A stretch of 64,000 nucleotides of DNA from Rhodococcus koreensis (GCF_900105905.1 NZ_FNSV01000005.1:6448001-6512000), one strand, 5' to 3'; shown: positions 33,656-41,853, counted from the first letter of the stretch. The notes: a model not told the origin generated them from the letters alone. A program made the numbers and translations.

Positions 33656-34834
33656 ATGAACACACAGGTCGGGATCGTCGGCGGGGGCCCCGCAGGACTG
33701 ATGCTCTCCCATCTCCTGCACCTGAAGGGCATCGATTCCGTCGTGCTCGAAAGCCGCACCCGCGAGGATGTGGAGGGCACCATCCGGGCCGGTGTGCTCG
33801 AGCAGAACACCGTCGACCTCATGGTCGACACCGGACTCGGCGACCGCGTCAAGCGTGAAGGACTCACCCACCACGGCATCGAACTGCGCTTCGGCGGCCG
33901 CGGCCACCGCATCGACTTCGACGAACTGACGGGCGGCCGCGCCGTCACCGTCTACCCGCAGCACGAGGTCCTCAAGGACCTCATCGCCCGGCGTCTCGAA
34001 GACGACGGCGACATCCGCTTCGGCGTCTCCGACGTACAGGTGCACGGCCACACCACCGACAACCCGAAGATCACGTACGTCGACGCCGACGGCAACGAGC
34101 AAACCCTGACGTGCGCACTCGTCGCCGGCTGCGACGGCTCGCGGACCACGACCCGCGGCCTCATCCCCGAAACCACCGTGCGCACCGACCACTTCCGGCA
34201 GTACCCGTTCGCCTGGTTCGGCATCCTCGCCGAGGCTCCGCCGTCCTCCGAGGAACTGATCTACGCCAACCACCCGCGAGGCTTCGCGCTCATCAGCACC
34301 CGCACCCCCGACGTCCAGCGGCACTACCTGCAGGTCGACCCCGATGACTCCGTCGACAACTGGTCCGACGACCGCATCTGGTCCGAACTGCACGCCCGCG
34401 TCGACGGCGAAGGCGCAGAGATCAAGGACGGCAAGATCTTCCAGAAGTCGATCCTCCAGTTCCGCAGCTTCGTGTGCGAACCCATGCAGCACGGCAACCT
34501 CTTCCTCGCCGGCGACGCCGCCCACACCGTGCCCCCCACCGGCGCGAAGGGCATGAACCTCGCCATCGCAGACGTCTACTTCCTGTCCGAGGCGATGTCC
34601 GAGTACTTCGCCACCCGCAGCCGCGCCGGGCTCGAGGGCTACACCGACAGCGTCCTCCCGCGCGTGTGGCGGACCCAGCACTTCTCCTGGTGGATGTCCT
34701 CGATGCTGCACCGCCTCCCCGACGACACCGGCTTCGGCCACAAGCGGCAGGTCGCCGAACTCGACATGGTCACCCGCTCCGCCGCCGGTCGCACCCTCAT
34801 CGCGGAGAACTACGTCGGCACTCCTTTGCGCTGA
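33656..34834 (+). CDS. pobA: 4-hydroxybenzoate 3-monooxygenase
   Basis: 392-residue FAD monooxygenase turning 4-hydroxybenzoate into protocatechuate with NAD(P)H and O2. FAD-binding GIVGGGPAGLMLSHLLHL at the N-terminus, ESRTREDVEGTIRAGVLEQN (the R-x-G-V-L-E-Q segment typical of PobA) near 33, CDGSRTTTRGLIP (DG motif) near 159, YPFAWFGILAEAPPSSEEL near 183, and LFLAGDAAHTVPPTGAKGMN near 280. Length equals that of known PobA. ATG at 33656 follows GCGAGGAG. The protocatechuate ring-cleavage genes are not in this window. The 3' end abuts a family B palindrome. Confidence 0.96.
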   Translation: MNTQVGIVGGGPAGLMLSHLLHLKGIDSVVLESRTREDVEGTIRAGVLEQNTVDLMVDTGLGDRVKREGLTHHGIELRFGGRGHRIDFDELTGGRAVTVYPQHEVLKDLIARRLEDDGDIRFGVSDVQVHGHTTDNPKITYVDADGNEQTLTCALVAGCDGSRTTTRGLIPETTVRTDHFRQYPFAWFGILAEAPPSSEELIYANHPRGFALISTRTPDVQRHYLQVDPDDSVDNWSDDRIWSELHARVDGEGAEIKDGKIFQKSILQFRSFVCEPMQHGNLFLAGDAAHTVPPTGAKGMNLAIADVYFLSEAMSEYFATRSRAGLEGYTDSVLPRVWRTQHFSWWMSSMLHRLPDDTGFGHKRQVAELDMVTRSAAGRTLIAENYVGTPLR

Positions 34835-34837
34835 CGC

Positions 34838-34885
34838 ACCCGTGAGTACTTATTAACGTGGGGCGGTTAATAAGTACTCACGGGT
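34838..34885. repeat. Family B palindrome, 20-bp perfect arms
   Basis: ACCCGTGAGTACTTATTAAC (34838-34857) and its exact reverse complement (34866-34885), loop GTGGGGCG. Between convergent pobA and alkX. The TGA inside the right arm, read on the minus strand, is the stop codon of alkX (His-Pro-stop). Copies at 39018 and 41116. Confidence 0.92.
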
Positions 34886-35492
34886 GGCGGAGCCGCAAGA
34901 AGGGGGCAAAGAGCCGGGCCGTGTTCGCCGATGCCGTCGCGGTGTCTTCCGGCGGGTTGGCTATGAAACTCAAGGCAAGCCGGACGATGGCGTGCGCGAT
35001 GATGTCCGCGTCTTCGGGGGAGGCGTTCACCCACGACCGCTGCAACGTCTCGGCGAGCCGCTCGGCCGCGGGCCGGATGATGATGTCGCTGTCCGTGGTG
35101 ATCAGGCGCAGCAGATCCTCGGGCGCCTGCCCCTGGTGCAGCGACAACACCAGGGGATCGGCGCCGCTGAGTGCGAAGAACGTCGCATAGCCTTGTCGCA
35201 GAGCGGTTGTCACGTCGTCGGGGTTGTCGTACAGCGCGGACTCGATGACGGTGACGAGGCTGTCGGTCAGCCGAAGGGCGTATCCCTCCGCCAGGCCGCG
35301 CCGCGAGCGGAACTCCTTGTAGATCGTCTGCCTGCTCATGCCGGCGGCGACCGCGACGTCGGTCATGGTGATCGTCGGCCACGGACGTTCGAGGAGAAGT
35401 TCCCGCAGCGCATCGAGGGTCGTCTCCCGCATCAGCGACGTCGCGGCGAGCCGGTACCGGCTCTGTCGTTCGGCGCGGTCGTGTGCGGACAT
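34878..35492 (-). CDS. alkX: TetR-family regulator of the alkane operon (AlkX/AlkU-like)
   Basis: 204 residues. N-terminal TetR helix-turn-helix: TTLDALRELLLERPWPTITM, TDVAVAAGMSRQTIYKEFRS near 45-64. The C-terminal ligand domain holds an A-E-R-L-A-E-T-L-Q-R helix. Last gene of alkB-rubA-rubA-rubB-alkX, 10 nt after rubB, the standard position in Rhodococcus, Dietzia and mycobacteria, where it represses the operon and is released by fatty-acid or alkane products. The stop codon lies inside a family B palindrome. Confidence 0.9.
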   Translation of the reverse strand: MSAHDRAERQSRYRLAATSLMRETTLDALRELLLERPWPTITMTDVAVAAGMSRQTIYKEFRSRRGLAEGYALRLTDSLVTVIESALYDNPDDVTTALRQGYATFFALSGADPLVLSLHQGQAPEDLLRLITTDSDIIIRPAAERLAETLQRSWVNASPEDADIIAHAIVRLALSFIANPPEDTATASANTARLFAPFLRLRHP

Positions 35493-35502
35493 GAGGTCGA
35501 TG

Positions 35503-36765
35503 CTAGCGGGCGGGTGTTGCCAAGCCTTCCCGGTCGCCGGCGAGCACGTCCGTCAGGGCGACCGACTCGTCAGCCAACGCGACGCGGTCGACCGTGCCGC
35601 CCCGGGCGATCATCGTGCGCACGGTCCGGAGGTCTTTCGGACGGCCGACGGCGATGGCCCCGACCGGGGTGTCCTCGCGCACCGCGACCGCCGTGAAATC
35701 GCGATCCGCGATCGAACCGCGGACCACGTAGTCGTCGTCGACACGGGTTGCGCCTGCGAATTGCACGGTGTGGCCGTACTGCGTGGACCACCCCCACGGA
35801 ACGTCCGTGAACGGTGTGGGTTTGCCGAGGATGGAGTGCGCGGCGGCAATCCCTTGTGCCTGAGCGCCGTTCCAGTGTTCGGAGCGATACCGCTCGTCGC
35901 CGCGCGCCCCGGGAATGTTGGCGGCGTCGCCGGCGGCGAACACGCCGTCGGCCGACGTGCGGAACAGCTCGTCGACGGTGATGCCGTTGTGGACCCGCAG
36001 GCCCGCCGCGACGGCCAGCGACACCTCGGGGACGGTGCCGACCGACACGAGGACGGTCCCGGCACTCCAGGTGCGACCATCGGCCGCGGTGGCCAGGGCG
36101 GCGCCGTCGTCGCCCACGTCCAGCGAGGCGAGCGTGACGTTCGTGCAGACGTCGACGTCGTTCTCGGAGTGCAGCGAGGCGATCATCGTCGAGACGTCCG
36201 GGGGCACGATGCGACTGAGGAGCGACGCGTCCCGTTCGAGAACGGTGACGTCCGCGCCCAGCGACCGCGCCGTCGCGGCGACCTCGCATCCGATGAGACC
36301 CCCGCCGATCACGAGGAGCGAACCGGTGCGCCGAATCGACTCCCGAAGCGAATCCGCATCGACCATCGACCGAAGGGTGAAGACGTCCGCACCGGAGACG
36401 CCGTCGAGTCGGCGCGCCCGGCCGCCCGTCGCGAGCAGCAGTGCACTGAAGTGCAGTGTCTCGCCGGACGAGAGTGTCAGCACCTTCCGTCGTGCGTCGA
36501 GTTCGACTGCCGTTGCACCGGTGACCAATTCGATGTCTTGTTCTTTCCAGAACGAGTCGGGCCTCAGTGCCGTCTTCTCCGCCGCCGTGGCACCCGACAG
36601 GAGATCCTTCGACACCGTCGGACGTCGGTACGGCGGCGCGGGTTCGTCGCCGATCAGGACGACGCGCCCGGCGAAACCTTCAGAGCGGAGCGTCTGCGCG
36701 GCGCTCGCCCCGGCGATGCCGGACCCGACGATGACGACCGTCGACAGTTCCGTGGAAGGACTCAT
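35503..36765 (-). CDS. rubB: Rubredoxin-NAD(+) reductase
   Basis: 420-residue FAD/NAD(P)H oxidoreductase passing electrons from NADH to rubredoxin for AlkB. FAD motif [20 protein letters not shown] near 10, [14 protein letters not shown] near 48, second dinucleotide motif [20 protein letters not shown] near 150, and the FAD-contact [13 protein letters not shown] near 280. ATG start at 36765 overlaps the second rubredoxin stop by 4 nt (ATGA). A second, unrelated reductase of the same fold at 60452 serves the P450 system. Placement in the alk operon makes the rubredoxin role firm. Confidence 0.94.
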   Translation of the reverse strand: MSPSTELSTVVIVGSGIAGASAAQTLRSEGFAGRVVLIGDEPAPPYRRPTVSKDLLSGATAAEKTALRPDSFWKEQDIELVTGATAVELDARRKVLTLSSGETLHFSALLLATGGRARRLDGVSGADVFTLRSMVDADSLRESIRRTGSLLVIGGGLIGCEVAATARSLGADVTVLERDASLLSRIVPPDVSTMIASLHSENDVDVCTNVTLASLDVGDDGAALATAADGRTWSAGTVLVSVGTVPEVSLAVAAGLRVHNGITVDELFRTSADGVFAAGDAANIPGARGDERYRSEHWNGAQAQGIAAAHSILGKPTPFTDVPWGWSTQYGHTVQFAGATRVDDDYVVRGSIADRDFTAVAVREDTPVGAIAVGRPKDLRTVRTMIARGGTVDRVALADESVALTDVLAGDREGLATPAR

Positions 36766-36947
36766 GCCCGGCTGACCTCGACCATGTCGAAATCGGCCTT
36801 GGCGGCCCCGCAGTCGGGGCACGACCAGTCGTCGGGGATGTCGTCCCACCGGGTGCCTGGCTCGATGCCGTCCTCCGGCCAGCCCTCGGCCTCGTCGTAC
36901 TCGAATCCGCACTGGGCGCAGCGAAAAAGCTTGAAATCGGTACTCAT
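36762..36947 (-). CDS. rubA: Rubredoxin, second copy (AlkG2-type)
   Basis: 61-residue rubredoxin with two Cys pairs ligating one iron: [20 protein letters not shown] near 8-27 and [18 protein letters not shown] near 41-58. The spacing C-x2-C, then 29 residues, then C-x2-C, and the acidic [12 protein letters not shown] segment match the AlkG2 type that transfers electrons to AlkB. Start ATG at 36947 lies one base after the first rubredoxin gene; the longer open frame upstream is a shadow of that gene. Confidence 0.94.
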   Translation of the reverse strand: MSTDFKLFRCAQCGFEYDEAEGWPEDGIEPGTRWDDIPDDWSCPDCGAAKADFDMVEVSRA

Positions 36948-36948
36948 G

Positions 36949-37116
36949 TCATGCCACCTTCGTTTCGAAATCGATCTTCTCGCGGACCCCGCAATCGGGG
37001 CAGCACCAGTCGTCGGGCACATCGGCCCACGGGGTGCCGGCGGGGAATCCTTCACGGGGTGCGCCGGACGCTTCGTCGTAGACGTAGTCGCAGACCGGGC
37101 ACCGGTAGGCGGCCAT
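36949..37116 (-). CDS. rubA: Rubredoxin, first copy (AlkG1-type)
   Basis: 55-residue rubredoxin, short but clear: [18 protein letters not shown], then [20 protein letters not shown], and [17 protein letters not shown]. An extra Cys precedes the second pair (W-C-C-P-D-C) and the insertion E-A-S-G-A-P between the pairs is typical of AlkG1 proteins, which often do not support AlkB in reconstitution tests; that behaviour is family knowledge, not seen here. ATG at 37116 shares its first base with the alkB stop (TGATG arrangement). Confidence 0.92.
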   Translation of the reverse strand: MAAYRCPVCDYVYDEASGAPREGFPAGTPWADVPDDWCCPDCGVREKIDFETKVA

Positions 37117-38348
37117 CACCGAACTCCGCCGTCGTACTTGGCCAGAACCTTCTCGCGCTTACCGGGTTGGATGTTCACGCGGGTGATGTCGCCGTCGTAG
37201 TGGTCGAGCACCCGGTGGTCCATCACCTTGCGCCACAGCGGCGGGAAGTACGCGAGCGTGATCATGCTGGCGTATCCGCTGGGCAGGTTGGGGGCGCCGT
37301 CCATGCTCCGCAGCGTCTGGTACCGCCGCGTCGGGTTCGCGTGGTGGTCACTGTGGCGCTGCAGGTGGTACAGGAAGATGTTGGTCACGATGTGGTCGGA
37401 GTTCCAGCTGTGCGCGGGTGCGCAGCGCTCGTAGCGGCCGCTGGCCGTCTTCTGACGCATCAGGCCGTAGTGCTCGAGGTAGTTGACCGTTTCGAGGAGC
37501 GAGAAACCGTAGACGGCCTGGATGATCAGGAACGGGATGACGACCGGACCGAATATCGCGGTGAGCGCGCCGAACAGCACCACCGACATGAGCCACGCAT
37601 TGAGAACGTCGTTGTGAATGCTCCACGTGCTCTTGCCGAGTCGTTGCATTCGAGTCTTCTCGAGCTCCCACGACGACTTCAGGCTTCCCCACACGCTGCG
37701 GGGCAGGAACGCCCAGAAGCTTTCTCCGAAACGTGAACTCGCCGGGTCCTCGGGTGTCGCGACCCGGACGTGGTGGCCGCGGTTGTGCTCGATGTAGAAA
37801 TGGCCGTAGAAGGTCTGCGCGAGAGTGATCTTGGCCAGCCAGCGTTCGAGGTCGGTCTTCTTGTGGCCCATCTCGTGGGCGGTGTTGATGCCGATGCCGC
37901 CCATGACGGCGACGCTGAACGCGACACCGATCTTCGACCACAGCCCGAGGCCGCCGTCGATGCCGAGCCAGGACAGGCTGTCCGCCGACCAGAGGTAGCA
38001 CGCGAACACCAGGCTCGCCAGCTGGAACGGGATGAACACGTACGTGCAGTACCGGTAGTATCTGTCGTTCTCGAGCTGTTCCATCACTTCCTCGGGCGGG
38101 TTCTGGCCGTCGGGTCCGAAGAACCTGTCGAGGACCGGGAGCACGATGAACAGCAACAGCGCGCCGATCCACCACCACACCGGAGCCGCCGCCGACCATC
38201 CGAGTTGGTTGAAGGCCCACACGAGCCCTGCGGCGAGGAACAGCGCGGTCGGGGGTATCAACCCCATCAGCCACAGGTAGCGCTTGCGGTCGCGCCAAGC
38301 GTCCGGGGGTGCTTCCTCTGTCGTCCTGCCGATATCCGACGTCGTCAC
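37116..38348 (-). CDS. alkB: Alkane 1-monooxygenase AlkB
   Basis: 410-residue integral-membrane di-iron hydroxylase oxidising n-alkanes at the terminal carbon. About six transmembrane helices and all His boxes: NTAHEMGHKK near 155, EHNRGHHVRVATPEDPAS near 185, the NYLEHYGLMR segment near 288 and LQRHSDHHANPTRRYQ near 328. GTG at 38348 follows GAGGAGG by 8 nt; a longer frame from 38396 is unlikely. Followed without gaps by two rubredoxins, rubredoxin reductase and a TetR repressor, forming one operon. Supplies fatty alcohols that enter beta-oxidation and ultimately the glyoxylate shunt (glcB at the window start). Confidence 0.97.
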   Translation of the reverse strand: MTTSDIGRTTEEAPPDAWRDRKRYLWLMGLIPPTALFLAAGLVWAFNQLGWSAAAPVWWWIGALLLFIVLPVLDRFFGPDGQNPPEEVMEQLENDRYYRYCTYVFIPFQLASLVFACYLWSADSLSWLGIDGGLGLWSKIGVAFSVAVMGGIGINTAHEMGHKKTDLERWLAKITLAQTFYGHFYIEHNRGHHVRVATPEDPASSRFGESFWAFLPRSVWGSLKSSWELEKTRMQRLGKSTWSIHNDVLNAWLMSVVLFGALTAIFGPVVIPFLIIQAVYGFSLLETVNYLEHYGLMRQKTASGRYERCAPAHSWNSDHIVTNIFLYHLQRHSDHHANPTRRYQTLRSMDGAPNLPSGYASMITLAYFPPLWRKVMDHRVLDHYDGDITRVNIQPGKREKVLAKYDGGVR

Positions 38349-38436
38349 GGTCCGAACCTCCTCGTCCAGTAGCTGTCGCGGTATGAACCAGCTCACTCTC
38401 AGTTGGACAGTACACGGACTTCGATCCAGGGTCTAG

Positions 38437-38454
38437 ACAAAACTAGCTATTTGT
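38437..38454. promoter_or_regulatory. Candidate AlkX operator upstream of alkB
   Basis: ACAAAACTAGCTATTTGT: arms ACAAA/TTTGT around an AT-rich centre with TAGCTA, in the AT-richest part of the 268-nt region upstream of alkB. It overlaps CTAGACAAAACTAG. Position 89-106 nt before the GTG fits an operator or promoter. Weak evidence. Confidence 0.4.
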
Positions 38455-38543
38455 AAATCCCGACATGGGCAGCGCTCTAACACCGGGGTCACCCCGGCCG
38501 ATAGAAAGTGCGACACTGTTTCGCCGTGCGGAGGAGGCGCTCG

Positions 38544-38612
38544 ATGTTCCGCGACCCGGGACTGCCCGACTGGCTCGAATTCGTTCTCGGCCTGCTCGGG
38601 TACCGCTGGTAG
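38544..38612 (+). CDS. Possible 22-residue hydrophobic small protein
   Basis: ATG-to-TAG frame of 23 codons with an ideal ribosome site: GGAGG at 38533-38537, six bases before ATG. The product starts MFRDPGLPDWLEF and ends VLGLLGYRW: amphipathic/hydrophobic with three aromatic residues near the ends, like membrane-associated micropeptides. It lies in the space between the alkB promoter region and the convergent DUF2568 gene (4 nt apart). A perfect hairpin (CCGGGGT-C-ACCCCGG, 38483-38497) precedes it. No homologue is known to me; it could be chance, but the Shine-Dalgarno quality is striking. Confidence 0.45.
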   Translation: MFRDPGLPDWLEFVLGLLGYRW

Positions 38613-38616
38613 TCCT

Positions 38617-38967
38617 CTACTCCGGCGTGCGCGAGCGCGCCGCGAACGTCGCCGTCGCCACGACGGCGAAGGCCAGCCCCCACCATTGGTGACCGGCGAA
38701 TGCGACGAGCACGCCGGTCGCCGCGAACAGTACGGTCTGGGCGACCAGTCGCGCTGGGTTGGGTAGTCGTCGGGTCGATTTCGGGGCCATCGCGACACCC
38801 CAGATCACGGCCGCTACCACCGGGAGGAGCACCGCGAGTGCCACCTGCACGACCGTCGAGTTCGCGAGCGACCACCCCGCGACGGCGAGCAGGACCAGCA
38901 TCGCGATCTCACAGGCGAACGCCACGACGTCGAGAGCGCCCACTCGTTGCGCGCCGGCTTCGCTCAT
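38617..38967 (-). CDS. DUF2568 (YrdB-like) small membrane protein
   Basis: 116 residues with four predicted transmembrane helices: ALDVVAFACEIAMLVLLAVA (11-30), VVQVALAVLLPVVAAVIWGV (38-57), the central motif WGVAMAPKSTRRLPNPARLV near 56-75 that marks the family, LFAATGVLVAFAGHQ and WGLAFAVVATATFA. Function unknown. Single gene facing the possible small protein on one side and, 89 nt away, a family B palindrome on the other. Confidence 0.88.
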   Translation of the reverse strand: MSEAGAQRVGALDVVAFACEIAMLVLLAVAGWSLANSTVVQVALAVLLPVVAAVIWGVAMAPKSTRRLPNPARLVAQTVLFAATGVLVAFAGHQWWGLAFAVVATATFAARSRTPE

Positions 38968-39017
38968 CGATCCAGCTTAGATGCGTGCGGTGGAAGCGAG
39001 GCTGGTGCAGATCGGGG

Positions 39018-39063
39018 CCCGTGAGTAGTTATTAACCACGGGCGGTTAACAAGTACTCACGGG
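39018..39063. repeat. Family B palindrome, 18 of 20 arm positions paired
   Basis: CCCGTGAGTAGTTATTAACC (39018-39037) and GGTTAACAAGTACTCACGGG (39044-39063), loop ACGGGC, two mismatches. The minus-strand TGA in the right arm (39059-39057) is the stop codon of the phosphotransferase gene (Arg-Pro-stop). The other flank is the start side of DUF2568, so here only one gene ends in it. Confidence 0.9.
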
Positions 39064-39941
39064 CGAAGCATGACGGCGACGCGGGAGAGCCGGGGCTCGT
39101 CGATCGAACCCTCCACGCAGCGTGCGAATATCCACAGGCGTAGCCGCTCGCAGTCGAGGTCGAGCAGGCCGGCCATCCGGTTCGAGAATCCGACGGGGTC
39201 GGCGGCGAGGCGGTCGACATGGTCGAGCATGTGCTGCAGCACGTCGTACGTCGGATCCCCGACATGCGGTTTGGGATCGATCATCAGCCACGGCTCACGC
39301 GCGGCGGACAGCACGTTGTCGGGGTGAAGGTCCGTGCACAGCAGCCGCGACTGCGTTGCCGTCCGCGGTAGTTCGCGGAACAGTTCCATGCCGGTTTGCG
39401 CGAGGCCCGGATCCAGGCGCGGTGCTCGGGCGAGTTTCTCCTCGAACTCGTCGGCCCACACGTCGCACATGCCGGCAAGCGGGCGGAACGGGTTGTCAGC
39501 GGCTGGTTCGATCCACAGCCTGCGCAGCAACCCGGCAATCACGACGTCCTGTTCCTCGGGCGGCCGGACGTCGGACAGCGGGGTGCCGGGTTCGCAGGAT
39601 TCGAGGAGCAAGGCCGTGGTGTGGTCGAGCACGCGGTGGTCGAGCAGCCGGACGGCGCCGCCACCGTTCCATGCCGCGAGTCCGTCCGCCTCGTGCAGCG
39701 CCTCGTCGTGTCGCCAGCCGATCTTCAGCACCACGCGTTCGCCGGCGATTGTGCGTGCGGGCGCCGTCCAGGACGTCACGCCGCCGGGTTGGAACGGGCG
39801 ACCGACCTCCAGTGACCACTCCCGACTCACCGTCTCGACGACGGCAGGGAGGTCGGCCAGCCACGTTCGGCGCGGCGCGTCGGGGGCGTCGAACTCGGCC
39901 ATCTCTCGCACGAGGTTCGTCGGCAGTTCCAGATCTGGCAC
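39057..39941 (-). CDS. Aminoglycoside/hydroxyurea-type phosphotransferase family protein
   Basis: 294 residues of the APH(6)/hydroxyurea-resistance kinase-like family. Kinase features: RVVLKIGWRHDEALHEADGL (ATP-site Lys) near 70, catalytic loop CTDLHPDNVLSA near 205 (D-x-x-x-x-N) and IDPKPHVGDPTYDVLQHML near 225 (metal-binding Asp with the GDPxYD motif). Could inactivate streptomycin-like compounds or phosphorylate a housekeeping metabolite. GTG at 39941 is chosen as the first start that gives a normal-length N-terminus; an ATG 48 nt upstream is an alternative. The stop is supplied by a family B palindrome. Confidence 0.87.
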   Translation of the reverse strand: MPDLELPTNLVREMAEFDAPDAPRRTWLADLPAVVETVSREWSLEVGRPFQPGGVTSWTAPARTIAGERVVLKIGWRHDEALHEADGLAAWNGGGAVRLLDHRVLDHTTALLLESCEPGTPLSDVRPPEEQDVVIAGLLRRLWIEPAADNPFRPLAGMCDVWADEFEEKLARAPRLDPGLAQTGMELFRELPRTATQSRLLCTDLHPDNVLSAAREPWLMIDPKPHVGDPTYDVLQHMLDHVDRLAADPVGFSNRMAGLLDLDCERLRLWIFARCVEGSIDEPRLSRVAVMLRP

Positions 39942-39991
39942 ACCCGCATTGTGCCTCGCGAACTGTTCTGCAATCGCGCACCGGCACAAAC

Positions 39992-40005
39992 TAGAACCTG
40001 TTACA
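39992..40005. promoter_or_regulatory. KstR-like box TAGAACCTGTTACA
   Basis: Matches T-N2-AAC-N2-GTT-N2-A, the 14-bp motif of the cholesterol regulon repressor KstR in mycobacteria and Rhodococcus. It lies 44 nt before the ATG of the gene at 40049 and 51 nt from the divergent phosphotransferase start. Confidence 0.6.
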
Positions 40006-40048
40006 TTCGCGGGAGGGGTACTACTTCTGAAACTCGGAGAGAGAACTC

Positions 40049-41122
40049 ATGAGCTACCGCGTCGTCGAATGGTCCACCGGTACGGTCGGGCGTCACGCCA
40101 TCGCAGGCATCGACGCCCGCGACGACCTCGAACTGGTCGGCGTGTGGGTGTCCAACCCCGAGAAGGTCGGGAAGGACGCCGGGGAACTGGCGGGCCTCGG
40201 AAGAGAACTCGGCGTGAAGGCGACCGAAGACAGGGCGGCACTTCTCGCACTGAAACCGGACTGCATCGTGCACACCGCGATGACGGACGACCGCATCTTC
40301 GACGCCATCGAGGACCTGATCGCGTTCCTCGAGGCGGGCATCAACGTCGTGTCCTCGGGACCCGTTCTGTTGCAGTACCCGATCGGGGTGGTCCCGGACG
40401 AACTCGTCGACCGCATCCGCCGCGCCGGCGAACAGGGAGGCGCGAGCCTCCACGTGAACGGTATCGACCCCGGGTTCGCGAACGACGTTCTCCCGCTGGC
40501 CATGACCAGCCTGTCGCAGCGGATCGACGAGGTGCGGTGCTCCGAGATCGCCGATTACTCCACCTACTACCAGCCGGTGGTGATGAGCGAGATCTTCGGC
40601 TTCGGCAAACCCGTCGAGGAGACGCCGATGCTGTTCCAGCCGGGCGTGCTGTCGCTGGCGTGGGGGAGCGTCGTCCGCCAGATCGCCGCGGGACTGGGCC
40701 TCACACTCGACGAACCGCTGGTGGAGAAATTCGAACGCATCCCCGCCGACGACGACCTCGACATTCTGTCGTGCCACATCGCGAAGGGAACTGCGGCGGC
40801 GGTGCGGTTCGAAGTCGTCGGCACGGTCGACGGGGTGCCGCGCGTGGTCCTCGAGCACGTCACCCGCACCCACCCCGAACAGAAACCCGACTGGCCGAAG
40901 CCCACTCGCGGCGACGGGTGCTACCGCATCGACATCACGGGCGAGCCCGTGATGTCCGTCGAGTTCAACCACCACGGCGAGCACGGCGACCACAACGTAT
41001 CGGGGATGATCGTCACCGCGATGCGGCTGGTGAATTCGGTGCCCGCAGTGGTCGAGGCGAAGCCCGGGCTGGTGACCGCACTCGACCTGCCCCTCGTCAC
41101 CGGTCGCGCTTCGCACCCGTGA
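40049..41122 (+). CDS. Dihydrodipicolinate-reductase-like NAD(P)-binding protein
   Basis: 357 residues. It begins YRVVEWSTGTVGRHAIAGID, the Rossmann motif of DapB-like/2,4-diaminopentanoate dehydrogenase-like proteins, followed by L-V-G-V-W-V-S-N-P-E-K-V-G, D-C-I-V-H-T-A-M-T-D-D near 72, GINVVSSGPVLLQYP near 92 and VNGIDPGFANDVLPL near 130. Such genes are common in mycolate actinomycetes, often with steroid or fatty-acid genes; the reaction is unknown. ATG follows GGAGAGAG. A KstR-like box upstream suggests sterol control. Its last codons (Ser-His-Pro-stop) run into a family B palindrome that supplies TGA. Confidence 0.85.
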   Translation: MSYRVVEWSTGTVGRHAIAGIDARDDLELVGVWVSNPEKVGKDAGELAGLGRELGVKATEDRAALLALKPDCIVHTAMTDDRIFDAIEDLIAFLEAGINVVSSGPVLLQYPIGVVPDELVDRIRRAGEQGGASLHVNGIDPGFANDVLPLAMTSLSQRIDEVRCSEIADYSTYYQPVVMSEIFGFGKPVEETPMLFQPGVLSLAWGSVVRQIAAGLGLTLDEPLVEKFERIPADDDLDILSCHIAKGTAAAVRFEVVGTVDGVPRVVLEHVTRTHPEQKPDWPKPTRGDGCYRIDITGEPVMSVEFNHHGEHGDHNVSGMIVTAMRLVNSVPAVVEAKPGLVTALDLPLVTGRASHP

Positions 41123-41161
41123 GTACTTGTTAACCGCCCGTGGTTAACAAGTACTCACAGG
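41116..41161. repeat. Family B palindrome, 19 of 20 arm positions paired
   Basis: CCCGTGAGTACTTGTTAACC (41116-41135) and GGTTAACAAGTACTCACAGG (41142-41161), loop GCCCGT, one mismatch. Both flanking genes end inside it: plus-strand TGA at 41120-41122 (gene at 40049) and minus-strand TGA at 41157-41155 (HAD gene). Confidence 0.92.
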
Positions 41162-41853
41162 CCGAAGGCACTGAGGGCAGTTCGGAGACCGTCCGGGCGC
41201 TCGGCGATGGAAACGGGTTCGACGAGTGCGAACGCGCAGCCCACCTTTCGCGCGGCACCGTCGGCTTCCTCGCTGTCGCCGATCATCAGAGTCCGTTCGG
41301 GTGCGGAACCGAGTGCGGCGAGGGCGTGCTCGAAGATCTTCGGGTCCGGTTTGATCGCACCCACCTCGAACGACAGCACGAACTCGTCGACGAGATGCTC
41401 GACTCCCAGATCTGCGAACGCGGGCCGGATGTCGAATGCGATGTTGCTCAGCACCGCGATCTTGATTCCGCGGTCCTTCAGTGACGCAAGGACTTCCGCG
41501 GTATCGGGGTATGCGCTCCAGCATCCCGGGTCGATCAGCCGTTCGTACAGCCCGACCGCCTGGACCTCGTGCGCGACCCCGGACTTGCGCAGAACGTCGA
41601 GGTACGCCTGCCGGTGGAACCGAGGGTCGAGGTCCCGGTTGGTCCACGCGTGGTGCTCGGCGGCGTCCATCTCGACGGTCTGACCGACCGGCGCCGTCAT
41701 GCGCCGCATCAACTCGGCCTGCTGGTGGAGGTCGAACGGTTCACCTTCGTGGTCGGTGAGGTCGGCCATCCAGCTGTCGTCCTCCTCCAGCCGGAACAGC
41801 GTGCCGGAGAAGTCGAAGATCACTGCGTCGAGTTCGGTGAGATCGGAAGCCAC
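41155..41853 (-). CDS. HAD-superfamily hydrolase
   Basis: 232 residues. HAD motif I is VIFDFSGTLFR near 11 (nucleophile Asp; the usual second Asp is Ser, as in dehalogenase or phosphonatase-type members), motif II IAVLSNIAFD near 131, motif III Lys in GAIKPDPKIFEHALAALG near 164, motif IV MIGDSEEADGAARKVGCAF near 190. A cap domain fills residues 25-110. Substrate unknown: a small phosphate ester or haloacid. The stop codon is in the family B palindrome shared with the convergent gene at 40049. Confidence 0.9.
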   Translation of the reverse strand: MASDLTELDAVIFDFSGTLFRLEEDDSWMADLTDHEGEPFDLHQQAELMRRMTAPVGQTVEMDAAEHHAWTNRDLDPRFHRQAYLDVLRKSGVAHEVQAVGLYERLIDPGCWSAYPDTAEVLASLKDRGIKIAVLSNIAFDIRPAFADLGVEHLVDEFVLSFEVGAIKPDPKIFEHALAALGSAPERTLMIGDSEEADGAARKVGCAFALVEPVSIAERPDGLRTALSAFGL

